Part shown: positions 8,919 through 18,120 of the stretch, piece by piece
How the letters are laid out: every line of letters starts with the position of its first letter
Numbering within the stretch: position 1 is the first letter of the stretch
DNA from: Methanocorpusculum sp.
Lineage (GTDB): Archaea > Halobacteriota > Methanomicrobia > Methanomicrobiales > Methanocorpusculaceae
Length of the DNA stretch: 64,000 bases
NCBI GenBank assembly: GCA_017387505.1
Contig: JAFOFB010000022.1
Coordinates: 19,464 to 83,463, forward strand
Direction: 5' to 3'
Translations under genes and position numbers: made by a program
Notes under the pieces: generated by a model
The model's input: only the letters and a program-made list of their open reading frames with translations
What the model was told of the DNA's origin: nothing
The model's database searches: none

Positions 8919-9421
8919 GTATTTCCTCCTTCAACAGCTGTGCCCTGATAACTGTACTCAATCCTGATTTTGTCACCGCTTTCCATCTGTTCTGCAGTAT
9001 CTTTTGGGTTTACAGCAATGAGAAAAGACGGCGGAAGAACACTCTTCCCGTTCCTTGTAAGCCCGTTTGAGTCAATTACTATCCTGACTTTTTCTGCGAG
9101 AATATTTTCTGCCTCATATGTTATTTTCAACTCGCGGTATATCTCTCCAACTTTTTTGCCGTATGATACTGATAATCTGGCCTTATCTGATGTGTCGATG
9201 ATGACCTGTTTTTTCATCCCCGGGACTTCTGCCAAGCAGAATGTGTCCATGTCTTTTTTTATTCCCTCGAATGAAGATAGTGCTTTTTCGTTATCCTCAA
9301 TCTCACTCTCTTTAATCAGATTCGGCAAAGCGGCTGCGGTTACAAGTGAGACCAGAATTATCACAAGACCTAAGACCAGAACAAACCCGAGAACCTCTGA
9401 AACTGCTTCATCTGATTTCAT
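8888..9421 (-). CDS. Archaeal type IV pilin-like protein
   Basis: A 177-residue protein beginning MKSDEAVSEVLGFVLVLGLV, a textbook archaeal prepilin N-terminus with an acidic residue a few positions into the mature helix. The C-terminal part resembles small archaeal pilin-like proteins with a beta-sandwich; no catalytic motif is seen. It overlaps the upstream gene by four bases (ATGA type) and the downstream gene by 31 bases, which supports one transcript. Confidence 0.75.
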   Translation of the reverse strand: MKSDEAVSEVLGFVLVLGLVIILVSLVTAAALPNLIKESEIEDNEKALSSFEGIKKDMDTFCLAEVPGMKKQVIIDTSDKARLSVSYGKKVGEIYRELKITYEAENILAEKVRIVIDSNGLTRNGKSVLPPSFLIAVNPKDTAEQMESGDKIRIEYSYQGTAVEGGNTWHLFSIRLL

Positions 9422-10080
9422 GCAGCAGCCACCGTCCTTACTTCATAGTTTAGAAGCGTGATATTTTCAATATTGACAAGTCTCTTTTTCCAGTAAGCCT
9501 GGTTTTCAGAACTGCTTACTGTGAGGTTTGTAACATTTGTAAAATGTTCTAAGCTGTTGTATGTGTAATAAATCGTAACAGGGCAGTTTGCAGAGAGCAT
9601 CACCTCCTCTCCCGTAAAACAGATGAGTGCCGCACTCTTGTCTTTTTCGCTGTGCAGCAGGAAAACAGTTCCTTCCTCAAAGACAGCTCCGCCTTCTAAG
9701 ATGTATTCACTTTGTTGAAGCGTGCGGTACGCAGAGGTAACAGATATGAATAGAAGTGATGCAGTTTTTTCTCCATCATCATAATCGAATGAAAGTTTTG
9801 TCCCCTCTTTTATCAGAATGGTTCCGCCTTCCATGAGTATTTCAGAACCCGGGAAAAATATTGCACCGCCCTGCATTCCGCAATCTCCAAGAATCCAGAG
9901 TTTGTCAATTCCTGTTTTGACGGACAGCACAGATTCGGTCAGCTGATTTTCATGAGATATCTCTTCTGATTTTTCCATCTCAGGAAGAACTGCTGCTGTA
10001 AATACTGTAATTCCTAAAGCTGTGATTCCGAGAATCAGGATAAAGGATAGTATTTCAGATACTGCCTGGTCAGATGACAC
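9418..10080 (-). CDS. Archaeal type IV pilin-like protein
   Basis: A 220-residue protein beginning MSSDQAVSEILSFILILGIT, again the short-leader prepilin pattern. The extracellular portion contains the segment GGTILIKEGTKLSFDY and similar short repeats of GGAI/GGTI. It is the first gene of the four-gene pilin-like operon (10080 to 7789). No assembly ATPase or membrane platform gene lies nearby, so assembly machinery must be encoded elsewhere if these are true pilins. Confidence 0.75.
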   Translation of the reverse strand: MSSDQAVSEILSFILILGITALGITVFTAAVLPEMEKSEEISHENQLTESVLSVKTGIDKLWILGDCGMQGGAIFFPGSEILMEGGTILIKEGTKLSFDYDDGEKTASLLFISVTSAYRTLQQSEYILEGGAVFEEGTVFLLHSEKDKSAALICFTGEEVMLSANCPVTIYYTYNSLEHFTNVTNLTVSSSENQAYWKKRLVNIENITLLNYEVRTVAAA

Positions 10081-10178
10081 AATACCAAATGATTGTCTTG
10101 ATTTATTATGTAATTTTTGGAGTTAAAATGAACCGGATTTGACAATAAATGGTTGTGCTAAAAAAAGTGTGGATTATT

Positions 10179-11540
10179 TTATCCAAACAGAATGCTCTTT
10201 GCTTCCGTGTATTCGTAGATAAAGTCCATACCGTTTTCTCTTCCAAATCCTGAATCTCCAACGCCTCCAAAAGGCATCTCAGGCGGTAAGATAAGGTGCT
10301 TATTCACCCATACAACACCTGCTTTAAGTTCATCTGCATATTTGTGGGCGACAGCTAAGCGGTCAGTCCATACAGAAGATCCAAGGCCGTACTTGGTGCT
10401 GTTTGCAATCTGGATTGCTTCGTCGTCTGTCCTAAATGGAATAACATACATAACAGGTCCAAAGATTTCTTCAGACACAACTTCAGGTGTTACATCACGA
10501 AGAAGTGTCGGGCGGTAGAAGTATCCTTTTCCTTCGATGCGTTCTCCTCCTGTAACAAGAGTTCCCTCATCGCGTGATACAATATTGTCAACAGCGTTTG
10601 ATACAAATACAAGCTGGTCTTTGTTGTTGAGTGGTCCCATTTTGCTTTCAAGAAGACCGTTTCCGACATGAATCTGCTCAATTAAGTCCTTGGCGTGAGC
10701 AACGAAGGTGTCCTCGCAGGATTCGTGGACTAAGATACGTTTTGCTGAAGTACAGACCTGTCCGCAGTTGTAGAATCTGTGGCGGACAGCGGCTGCTGCA
10801 GCACGTTTGACATCAGCGGATTTGGTTACGATAAATGCATCATTTCCGCCAAGCTCTAAGTGGACACGCTTCAGATTACGTCCGGCTGAAGCTCCAACTT
10901 CGCGCCCGGTTGCTGTAGATCCGGTGAATGAGACATGACGAACAAGCGGCTCGTCTACAAGGGCACGGCCTGTTTCTCCGCCGTTTCCGGTAATAATCTG
11001 CAGGACGTCTGTCGGGATTCCTGCTTCATGCAGAGTGTTTCCAAGCGCCTGGACTGTGAGCGGGGCTGTTGCTGACGGCTTTGCAAGAACTGGATTTCCG
11101 CAGGCGAGTGCTGCTCCAACCTTCCATGCAAAGATAATTGCCGGCATATTCCATGGGATGATTGCAGCACAGACACCAACCGGCTTTCTAATCACATTCA
11201 GATATCCGTAGTTTGGAAGGTTTTGAGCGTCTCCTCTTATACTGCCGCAGACTGATGCGTAGTACTCGAATACATGAGCCGCACCCATGATTTCGCTTTT
11301 AGCTTCGGTAAGCGGTTTTCCCTGTTCACGTGTCAGAAGGGCGGCGAGTGAGTCCTGGCGTGAACGGATAAGAGATGCTGCATTTACGAGTTTGACTGCA
11401 CGAACTGAGGCGGCTGTATGTTCCCATGACTTTGCGGCTTCTGCAGCACGGTTTGCTGCGGCAGAGACATCAGAGGCGGAGAAGACCGGAATAGAAGAGA
11501 TATGTTCTCCGGTCGCTGGGTTTTGGACATCGATCATCAT
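10179..11540 (-). CDS. NAD(P)-dependent aldehyde dehydrogenase
   Basis: A 453-residue aldehyde dehydrogenase oxidising an aldehyde to its acid. Catalytic glutamate lies in the motif LELGGNDAFI and catalytic cysteine in YNCGQVCTSAKR; the cofactor-binding segment FTGSTATGREVG precedes them. The closest general class is succinate-semialdehyde or lactaldehyde dehydrogenase. In methanogens a lactaldehyde dehydrogenase can feed F420 synthesis, and cofH is in this window, but it is 11 kb away, so the substrate remains inference. Monocistronic, with a TATA-like region upstream. Confidence 0.88.
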   Translation of the reverse strand: MMIDVQNPATGEHISSIPVFSASDVSAAANRAAEAAKSWEHTAASVRAVKLVNAASLIRSRQDSLAALLTREQGKPLTEAKSEIMGAAHVFEYYASVCGSIRGDAQNLPNYGYLNVIRKPVGVCAAIIPWNMPAIIFAWKVGAALACGNPVLAKPSATAPLTVQALGNTLHEAGIPTDVLQIITGNGGETGRALVDEPLVRHVSFTGSTATGREVGASAGRNLKRVHLELGGNDAFIVTKSADVKRAAAAAVRHRFYNCGQVCTSAKRILVHESCEDTFVAHAKDLIEQIHVGNGLLESKMGPLNNKDQLVFVSNAVDNIVSRDEGTLVTGGERIEGKGYFYRPTLLRDVTPEVVSEEIFGPVMYVIPFRTDDEAIQIANSTKYGLGSSVWTDRLAVAHKYADELKAGVVWVNKHLILPPEMPFGGVGDSGFGRENGMDFIYEYTEAKSILFG

Positions 11541-11603
11541 GATTTGTTATAGGGCGGGTGAGTATTTCAACATGGGGTTAGAGGATGTTTTTTCGATTCA
11601 GTT

Positions 11604-12437
11604 TTACTTCTTCGACACTCTAAATATATCATTCAGTGTTTTTCCATCACGTTTCCATTCAACCCATCCATTTGTACTTCCTCCGAGAACAAAATCAGAT
11701 GCACCGCTTGGAGACTTAAAGGAAATAACTTTTGTCAGATAGTATTTATCTCCTCTTTTCACGATTGCCCCGTCAGCAAATAAATTTGCCCGTAACTGAT
11801 TGTAACTCTCCAAGTTTACCTTGTGTGTATAATCTATCTCTGATTCAGGAAGTACATCGAAGGAATCACCATTGTAAACTCCAAAAGCCACGATGTCCCG
11901 TCTTGATGTTCTGAATCCGTCAGTTACAGAAGAACCGCTTGTTCCTGCATTCATTTTATATCCAAGCGTTGCCATTATGAACTCGATTTCTTCATAAATG
12001 GAAACGATAAGCGGTTGGTCATACTCAGATATCTGATATTGTGGGTCAATTTTGTTAAAGAGCGTATAACGGTTAGATTCTAATGCTTTCTGAATTGCAT
12101 ATTTTTCAAGACCACTGATAATATTGAGTGTGAAATGTTCAGAATCTCCAAGGAATAATACTGCCTTATTCCAGAATCCTTTATGCGATTTGTGGTCATT
12201 CATACGTTCGATTCCTTTACGTGTCTGACCGATGTAAATCTCAGTAAGGATACCTCCTTCATCATTTATCAAAAAGTAGATTCCGGGATTATTGATTCCT
12301 GTTATATTTTTAGCATCACTGAGACATGACCGCGGGATGACATATGCCTTCATTGGTGATAACCGTCTCATGCATGTTCTAATTCCATCTGGTTTCCCAT
12401 CATGGAAGATAATTTGCATAAGTTCCATCTTAGTCAT
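11604..12437 (-). CDS. GIY-YIG nuclease-domain protein with DUF4357
   Basis: A 277-residue protein. The N-terminal half carries a GIY-YIG-like fold (GIYFLINDEGG, then EIYIGQTRKGIERMNDH with the catalytic arginine region), and the C-terminus a DUF4357 domain (segments RANLFADGAIVKRGDKYYL and NGWVEWKRDGKTLND). Such proteins are widespread in bacteria and archaea as accessory, possibly defence-linked nucleases; the substrate is unknown. It sits alone next to a long inverted repeat, which fits a horizontally acquired gene. Confidence 0.8.
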   Translation of the reverse strand: MTKMELMQIIFHDGKPDGIRTCMRRLSPMKAYVIPRSCLSDAKNITGINNPGIYFLINDEGGILTEIYIGQTRKGIERMNDHKSHKGFWNKAVLFLGDSEHFTLNIISGLEKYAIQKALESNRYTLFNKIDPQYQISEYDQPLIVSIYEEIEFIMATLGYKMNAGTSGSSVTDGFRTSRRDIVAFGVYNGDSFDVLPESEIDYTHKVNLESYNQLRANLFADGAIVKRGDKYYLTKVISFKSPSGASDFVLGGSTNGWVEWKRDGKTLNDIFRVSKK

Positions 12438-12527
12438 ACGTACTTTTAGATTGGTTTTAGAATAGTTAAAGATAGGGGTTACCTAATCTCAGATAAATTC
12501 TTGAAAAATATCAATACTTTTTTTTCA

Positions 12528-12712
12528 GAATTGGGGTGCGGAGCCGCGACTTCGGCGCGGAGCGGCTCGCGGTGGAAATATCTTATGTTCAAATAAGTGT
12601 TCAAGATATTTTTTTGAAAAATAGAGGTTATTAGAAATCCTCCTTAATTAGATGAAGATATTTCCACCGCGGACGGCTCCGCGCCGGAGTCGCCGTCCCG
12701 CACCCCGAATTC
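12528..12712. repeat. Inverted-repeat element with hairpin-forming arms
   Basis: Two GC-rich arms, 12528-12594 and 12655-12712, are near-perfect inverted copies separated by an AT-rich core of about 60 bases. Each arm also contains its own hairpin: GAGCCG with CGGCTC in the left arm, and in the right arm (read on the minus strand) GGACGG with CCGTCC. The stems differ in sequence but keep pairing. The element fills the gene-free stretch 12438-12757. It could be a MITE-like element or a bidirectional terminator between the two minus-strand genes; nothing else is seen there. Confidence 0.75.
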
Positions 12713-12757
12713 AAGAAACACGGTTTGGGATGCTTTTTATATGTGTCAGGAAATGCT

Positions 12758-13198
12758 CTACTTCTGGAGTTTTACAATCTTTTTCTCCATTGCAAGCAAT
12801 GCCTTCTTAATCTCAATATCAGGAGAAAAGCCGCCAAGCCCGTCTGTTCCAACCACTCTATGACATGGAATGATAAGCGGAGTTGGATTTCTGGACATTG
12901 CATTTCCAACAACCCTTGCATGTGTGCCTGCGGCCTCTGCAATCTCTGCATAGGTTTTTGTTTTGCCGTACGGGATTTTTGAAACCTCACGGTAAATTCT
13001 TGCGTAAACCGAGTCTCCTAAAAGAGCTGATGATGTAAGCGGGTAAAAGTCAGTGCCTTTTCCTGCAAGAAACTTCGTAAACTGAACCGGAACTGAGCCC
13101 GCATCTGCTGTTTTCAGGAAACGGACGCGGTGGACTGTTGCTTCGTCCCAGTCAACAACGACCTTCCAGAGATTAAATGAACACGAACCCGACAGCAT
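12758..13198 (-). CDS. ogt: Methylated-DNA--[protein]-cysteine S-methyltransferase
   Basis: A 146-residue suicide repair protein that removes alkyl groups from O6-alkylguanine. The active site IIPCHRVVGTDGLGGFSP is intact, with the acceptor cysteine in PCHRV, and the helix-turn-helix stretch AEIAEAAGTHARVVGNAMSRNP precedes it. I place the start at 13198, where the ATG shares one base with the helicase stop codon; the ATG at 13210 would lie inside the helicase gene. It is cotranscribed with the XPD-like helicase, joining two DNA-repair functions. Confidence 0.92.
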   Translation of the reverse strand: MLSGSCSFNLWKVVVDWDEATVHRVRFLKTADAGSVPVQFTKFLAGKGTDFYPLTSSALLGDSVYARIYREVSKIPYGKTKTYAEIAEAAGTHARVVGNAMSRNPTPLIIPCHRVVGTDGLGGFSPDIEIKKALLAMEKKIVKLQK

Positions 13199-15210
13199 TA
13201 TGAATCCCACGCGGCAAGAAGAGTCTTAACTTCTGAAACAGTACAGCGTTTCATCTCTTTCTGCATCCATGGTGAAACACCTGCAAATATTTCCGGGCTT
13301 AAGAATCTCTGGTCACCTAGGATTAAGACGCCGCGGTCGGTTTCTGTTCGAAGCACACGACCCAACGCCTGCATTGATTTATTTATAGCCGGAAGAGTGT
13401 ATGCGATAAACTCTCCCTGCTCTCCGAACTTTCGTTTGAAGTAACTGTTTACCATACGGCGGACTGGCGTGAACGGAGCAAGAGGCAGTCCTATAACCAT
13501 GGCGGCGGTCATCTGGTCGCCTCTGTAATCAAGCCCCTCGCTCCACTTTCCGCCGCAGACAGCAAACATGATGCCGGACTTCTTCTTTGATGGAAGGCTT
13601 ACGAACTCTTTGAGTGCTTCGGTTGCCTCGGCTGATTCACGCGGCTCGATAAAGACCACTTTGTTTCTGATGCGTGATGCACAGGCATTTGCAAACTGAG
13701 TCTGGAGCTGATAGGACGGGAAGTACACCGCGACATTTCCTGGAAGCTTTGAGAAAGCCATGATGTAGTCTTCGATGGCTTTGGTATTCTCTGCGTTCTG
13801 CCGTTTGGAAAAAGCGGTTGTGATGTCTGCCGCTCCAAGGACCATACGGTTTTCCTTCGGGAATGAGTTTGCAAGAGATATTGTTTCAACCGGCATATCT
13901 CCAAAGTAGTATCTGCGGTATGCATCAACAGGAGATAAAGTTCCGCTGATGAGAACCGTTGCCGCGTGTTTGGAGGCTAACTCCTGCAGACGGTTTGCCG
14001 GGTCAATGTTTCGGACCTCAAGGGTTACAGCTTCTGCGTCTTTGGTGTAGACAGTAAGGAATGCGGAGTCGGTGGATGAGCGGTATAGGCGGATTAAGAA
14101 CTCACAGAGTTTTTCGATTGCTGTCTCTCTGAAGTCTCCTTTTTCTATGCTCATGTTTCGGAGTGCCTCTTTGATTGCTATTACATCCTCCATCATGTCT
14201 TCGGGCTTGTTGTAGAGCGAACCGCGGATTATGATGCGGTTGAAGATTTCAGGATCGAACCAGTCTTCAACTTCAGTGGAACGGCGAAGACCGTCCATGA
14301 ACTGTGCAATACGTGGCAGAATATGACGGATGGCTTCGCTTCCGCGAACTCTCTCGCGAAGTCCGGCAAGCTCAGAGGCGGCGGCTTCGATATCTGATTC
14401 ACGAATTCTAATGCTTTCGATTGTCTGCACAACATCGCCTAAGTTGTGGGCTTCGTCTAAGAGCAGAATCACATTCTGCTCTTCGCATCCAAGGTTTACG
14501 TAGAGCTGTTCGCGAATCTCATCGCTGAAAAGGTGGTAATAGTTGCAGATGAGAACATCAGCTCCTTTGGCTGCGGAGAGCATCAGGTCATACGGACAGC
14601 ACCGTCCTGCGAATGTGTGCAGGTCTGCAGGAGTTACGACTTTTTTCTGTGCGGTCTCTGATTTTTTCCTGATATCAGGAGACGGCACCATACGGCGTCC
14701 GCCTTCTTCGGACGGGACAAAAACCCTGCTGTTTACAAAGTAAGGGCAGATTAACGGGTGGTCTTTGTCCTGCCGTGCAATCTGGTCGCGGATTACTTTG
14801 TCCTGAGACGGGTCATATGAGCCGCGTTCTGCTCTCTGCTGCATCAGAGAGGTTGTAAATGCTTTTACTCCTTCGCATCTGCGGTATACATCTCCGTATC
14901 CTCCAAGCGGGCACATGTTTCCTTTGCCTATCAGATATGTGAACTTCAAATCCCGCTGTTTTTTGATGCGGATCATATCAAGTTCGCGGATGAAAATTTG
15001 AAGCTGGGAGATGGTTCTAACTGCGATTATAATTTTTTTGCCGGCTGCTTTTGCAAGAAGGGCTGAAACAACACTGGATTTTCCGCTTCCGGTTGGTGCG
15101 TCGATTAGAAGCACACTGTTGTTTGCGGCAGCGCGGGCTGCGGCTTCCAGCATCTCCTGCTGATTTTTGCGATATCCCTGATAAGGGAAGTAATCTGATA
15201 TGTCCGGCAT
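13198..15210 (-). CDS. XPD/Rad3-like iron-sulfur DNA helicase
   Basis: A 670-residue superfamily 2 helicase of the XPD/DinG group. Walker A is DAPTGSGKSS near residue 40, the DEAH box LLLDEAHNLGD near 253, and the C-terminal helicase motifs include QALGRVLRTETDRGV. Cysteines between the first two motifs (CPLGGYGDVYRRC, then CPYFV and CCPYDL) are placed to hold the 4Fe-4S cluster of this family. It unwinds DNA 5' to 3' in repair in characterised relatives. First gene of the pair with ogt. Confidence 0.9.
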   Translation of the reverse strand: MPDISDYFPYQGYRKNQQEMLEAAARAAANNSVLLIDAPTGSGKSSVVSALLAKAAGKKIIIAVRTISQLQIFIRELDMIRIKKQRDLKFTYLIGKGNMCPLGGYGDVYRRCEGVKAFTTSLMQQRAERGSYDPSQDKVIRDQIARQDKDHPLICPYFVNSRVFVPSEEGGRRMVPSPDIRKKSETAQKKVVTPADLHTFAGRCCPYDLMLSAAKGADVLICNYYHLFSDEIREQLYVNLGCEEQNVILLLDEAHNLGDVVQTIESIRIRESDIEAAASELAGLRERVRGSEAIRHILPRIAQFMDGLRRSTEVEDWFDPEIFNRIIIRGSLYNKPEDMMEDVIAIKEALRNMSIEKGDFRETAIEKLCEFLIRLYRSSTDSAFLTVYTKDAEAVTLEVRNIDPANRLQELASKHAATVLISGTLSPVDAYRRYYFGDMPVETISLANSFPKENRMVLGAADITTAFSKRQNAENTKAIEDYIMAFSKLPGNVAVYFPSYQLQTQFANACASRIRNKVVFIEPRESAEATEALKEFVSLPSKKKSGIMFAVCGGKWSEGLDYRGDQMTAAMVIGLPLAPFTPVRRMVNSYFKRKFGEQGEFIAYTLPAINKSMQALGRVLRTETDRGVLILGDQRFLSPEIFAGVSPWMQKEMKRCTVSEVKTLLAAWDS

Positions 15211-15305
15211 AGATACAATATATTTGTTTTTGAGTAGTTATTAATCGCCCGATGCTATTATTGTGGAGGTACGATAAAAAAAGTGTAATCTTGGAATCTC
15301 AGAAA

Positions 15306-16037
15306 TTAGATTCCAGAAATTCTTTCCGGATGAGCATAAACTGTAAAGCGTCTGTCTCTTGTGAAGCAGATTAGAGTCACTCCGCTCTTTTCTGCTGCTT
15401 CAATTCCGGCAGAGGTTGATGCCGCACGGGATACAATGATTGGAATTCCGGCGTTTGCCGCTTTGGAGACCATGCCTACAGGCTGTCTTCCTGTACATCC
15501 GATAACACACTCAGCAGGGTTTAATCCGTTAAGCGTCATGTATCCGATTGCCTTGTCAACCGTGTTGTGGCGTCCGATATCAGAGAATACTGCTGCCTGT
15601 TTGTGGTTGTGATAGAGAACCGTGCAGTGCAGACCGCCTGTCTCGCCCCATGCATCTCCGTTTAATGCTTCGCGGATTTCAAAAATCTCATCTGGGGTAA
15701 TACGTGATTTATTTGCAGAAACAAATTCAGCATGTCCGGGTTCAAATCCGCCGGAGGACTCTAACGCTCCGTCAATGCACTTGACATCGTCTGCTTCAAC
15801 AAAAACATCCAGCCCTTCAACGGTGACGGTTAAAATACGTTTTGCGATTCCTGCCGCGACAAAGAATCCTGCACCAAGTTCGGTTAAGGAGTCATTTGTT
15901 GCGACCATTGTGATGTACTTTTTACCGTTTAAGTAGAGGGTGATTTTGTCTTCGACGACCACTGGTTCTGTGATCTCCCCAACCTCCCCTCCTTTGTAAC
16001 GGATGGCCGGTATTTTTACAATTGCTAAATTATTCAA
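15306..16037 (-). CDS. fdhD: Formate dehydrogenase accessory sulfurtransferase
   Basis: A 243-residue FdhD protein, which passes sulfur to the molybdenum or tungsten cofactor of formate dehydrogenase. Conserved parts are SDIGRHNTVDKAIGY near residue 148, then CVIGCTGRQPVGMVSKAA with the cysteine loop, and IPIIVSRAASTSAGIEAA. Formate use is common in Methanomicrobiales. Its start overlaps the cbiZ stop by eight bases, so the two are translationally coupled although their pathways differ; no formate dehydrogenase gene is in the window. Confidence 0.93.
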   Translation of the reverse strand: MNNLAIVKIPAIRYKGGEVGEITEPVVVEDKITLYLNGKKYITMVATNDSLTELGAGFFVAAGIAKRILTVTVEGLDVFVEADDVKCIDGALESSGGFEPGHAEFVSANKSRITPDEIFEIREALNGDAWGETGGLHCTVLYHNHKQAAVFSDIGRHNTVDKAIGYMTLNGLNPAECVIGCTGRQPVGMVSKAANAGIPIIVSRAASTSAGIEAAEKSGVTLICFTRDRRFTVYAHPERISGI

Positions 16038-16854
16038 GGTTTCTTATCTCCGAAAATTCTGCGTCCGGGTGTTCTTTTAGGTATCTGGCACGCTTTGGTT
16101 CGTGAAGCAGACGGCAGTTGGAGCATGCCCAGATTTTTGTTCCAAGGGATGTGCTGTCAATCCATTCGCCAAGAGATTCATCTCCGCACGGATAGTACGG
16201 ACAGTCCTCTTTTATCCACTCAAACCAGCCTTCTTCTCCGTATCGGCTGTAGATGAAGTAGGATGGTCTTTTGCGGATTACTGTTTCTTCATGGCGTTTT
16301 ACTGCCTCCATTACTCCGTGGAGAACAGCTGCATAGATGCGCTTTCCAGGCTCGGTGTATGTTCCGGCATAAGTGTGGACAACTTCTCCTTCACATGCGG
16401 CAATCACTGCGTCAGATGTGGTTCCGGTGAAGTCGCGTCCTAGGAGACGGAGAGCGTGCGCTTTTGCTTCGGTTGCTGTAATGATGGTCTCTAAGAGGGC
16501 AGCATCCGACATGCCTTCGGCAGACACCACGATGATATTGATTGTGTGCGGCTTTGTCGGGTCCGGGTTCGGGTTGGTGACGCCTGCTGTTACAAAGACT
16601 GTGATATAGTCAAACTGTAAGACGCAGAGGTTCTGCATCCAGACAGCGGTTAAAAGTCCGAAGGCGTCATTATCATATCCGCGCTTTGCAAGAAGTCCCT
16701 GAATATATTGCAGAGGGTCTTCATGGTCGAAGTCTTCTGCGACTGTGTGGTTTAGAAGAGTTGAGACTTCGCGAATTCCGCCGTCAACCCCGGTGCTTAC
16801 AGCTTTGAATTTTCCTCTGACATAGAGGGTTTTATTGGTATAATAATAGCGCAT
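16030..16854 (-). CDS. cbiZ: Adenosylcobinamide amidohydrolase with extra C-terminal zinc-ribbon-like tail
   Basis: A 274-residue CbiZ, which removes the nucleotide-loop side chain of salvaged cobinamides so they can be rebuilt as the organism's own cobamide. The core signature is VFVTAGVTNPNPDPTKPHT, followed by NIIVVSAEGMSDAALLETI and EAKAHALRLLGRDFTGTTSD. The last 60 residues add YPCGDES and WACSNCRLLHEPKR, with cysteines spaced like a zinc-binding knuckle; this is beyond the usual CbiZ domain. It lies with the BtuCD importer, consistent with corrinoid salvage. Confidence 0.9.
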   Translation of the reverse strand: MRYYYTNKTLYVRGKFKAVSTGVDGGIREVSTLLNHTVAEDFDHEDPLQYIQGLLAKRGYDNDAFGLLTAVWMQNLCVLQFDYITVFVTAGVTNPNPDPTKPHTINIIVVSAEGMSDAALLETIITATEAKAHALRLLGRDFTGTTSDAVIAACEGEVVHTYAGTYTEPGKRIYAAVLHGVMEAVKRHEETVIRKRPSYFIYSRYGEEGWFEWIKEDCPYYPCGDESLGEWIDSTSLGTKIWACSNCRLLHEPKRARYLKEHPDAEFSEIRNLE

Positions 16855-16890
16855 CTCTATTATGATAATTGGTGTCTGGATTAATGAATC

Positions 16891-18120
16891 CTATTGTTCA
16901 AGAGGCAGGAGTTTTTTAATCAGGGCCATGCTGTCTGCAGTACAGATGCCGCCTTCTGAAAGGATTTTGCGTCTTGCATCTTTTGCGGCCCCTCCGGTGT
17001 AGTCATCGAACTCTCCGACGATGTAGACCGGAACTCCGCATCCAAGAAGGGCTGTGAGATTTGCGATGTTTCCAATTCCAACAGGCATGGCTGTTACAAC
17101 AACCGCGTCTGCGGCTTTGACCATCTCTTTGAGTCTGGCAACTGATTCTTCGCTTACAGCAGAGAACGGCGGTTCTAAGATGGTGTCGATTCCAAGAACT
17201 GATGCGGCGGCGGCGTCAGAGTCATTTGCTGAAAGAACTCCGGCGGTGACTGTGAATCCATGAAGGGATAAGGTGTAGAAAAGTTCTGCCCCAGAACCGC
17301 CTCCTGAGATGACATGGATTTTGCGGCTTCCGGGAATCTGCGGGATTCCGTACTGCGGGATTAAGTACGGCTTTCCTGTAACCGGGTGCTTTGAGATAAT
17401 CATGCGGACTGAAAACACCTGATATATCCGTTCAGGAGTTAATACTTCGGCAGGAGTTCCGACAGATACAATTTCTCCTTTTTCCATCAGTACAATGCGG
17501 TCGCAGAAGTATGATGCGAGGTTTAGGTCGTGGAGGACACCGATTACGGTAATTTTTGGTGTCAGGCTTCTGATGAGCTGGAGAATTTCAATCTGGTGAC
17601 AGACATCTAAATGATTGGTGGGCTCATCAAGCAGGAGAATTTTTGGCTGCTGAGCTAAGGTTTTGGCGATTAAGACACGCTGTCTTTCTCCTCCTGAGAG
17701 TTCGGTTACAAGTCTGTCTTTGAATGATAAGACGTTTGTAAACCGCATTGCCTCTTCAGCAATTGCGTAGTCTTCTGCTTTGAGCGGAGTAAGGCGTCCT
17801 ATGTGCGGGTGTCTTCCCATTAAGACGATGTCTTTTACTGTGAACTCGAAGCCTGTTTCTGTTTCCTGACTGACACATCCGAGTGTCTTTGCGAATGTTT
17901 TCGCGTCATATGATGAGACTGTTTTTCCGTCGATGTAGACTACTCCGTCTTCAGGCTTGAGTACTTTGGAGAGTGAGCGAAGGAAGGTGGTCTTTCCGCA
18001 TCCGTTTGGTCCAAGGATTCCGATAAATCCTCCCTGCTCAATGTCAAGTGAGACTGATTTTAAGACTGTGTGGTCTCCGTAGCCTACGGTGATGTCTTTT
18101 GCTTCTGCGGCGAATGTCAT
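16891..18120 (-). CDS. btuD: Corrinoid ABC transporter ATPase with C-terminal domain
   Basis: A 409-residue ATP-binding subunit of a vitamin B12/corrinoid importer. The first 255 residues are an ABC ATPase: Walker A GILGPNGCGKTT, signature ELSGGERQRVLIAKTLAQQP and Walker B ILLLDEPTNHLD. The remaining 150 residues form a separate alpha/beta domain (begins near HVISGGGSGAELFYTL), known as an extension of some archaeal BtuD proteins but of unclear role. It overlaps btuC by four bases and precedes cbiZ, so transport and remodelling are coupled. Confidence 0.92.
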   Translation of the reverse strand: MTFAAEAKDITVGYGDHTVLKSVSLDIEQGGFIGILGPNGCGKTTFLRSLSKVLKPEDGVVYIDGKTVSSYDAKTFAKTLGCVSQETETGFEFTVKDIVLMGRHPHIGRLTPLKAEDYAIAEEAMRFTNVLSFKDRLVTELSGGERQRVLIAKTLAQQPKILLLDEPTNHLDVCHQIEILQLIRSLTPKITVIGVLHDLNLASYFCDRIVLMEKGEIVSVGTPAEVLTPERIYQVFSVRMIISKHPVTGKPYLIPQYGIPQIPGSRKIHVISGGGSGAELFYTLSLHGFTVTAGVLSANDSDAAAASVLGIDTILEPPFSAVSEESVARLKEMVKAADAVVVTAMPVGIGNIANLTALLGCGVPVYIVGEFDDYTGGAAKDARRKILSEGGICTADSMALIKKLLPLEQ

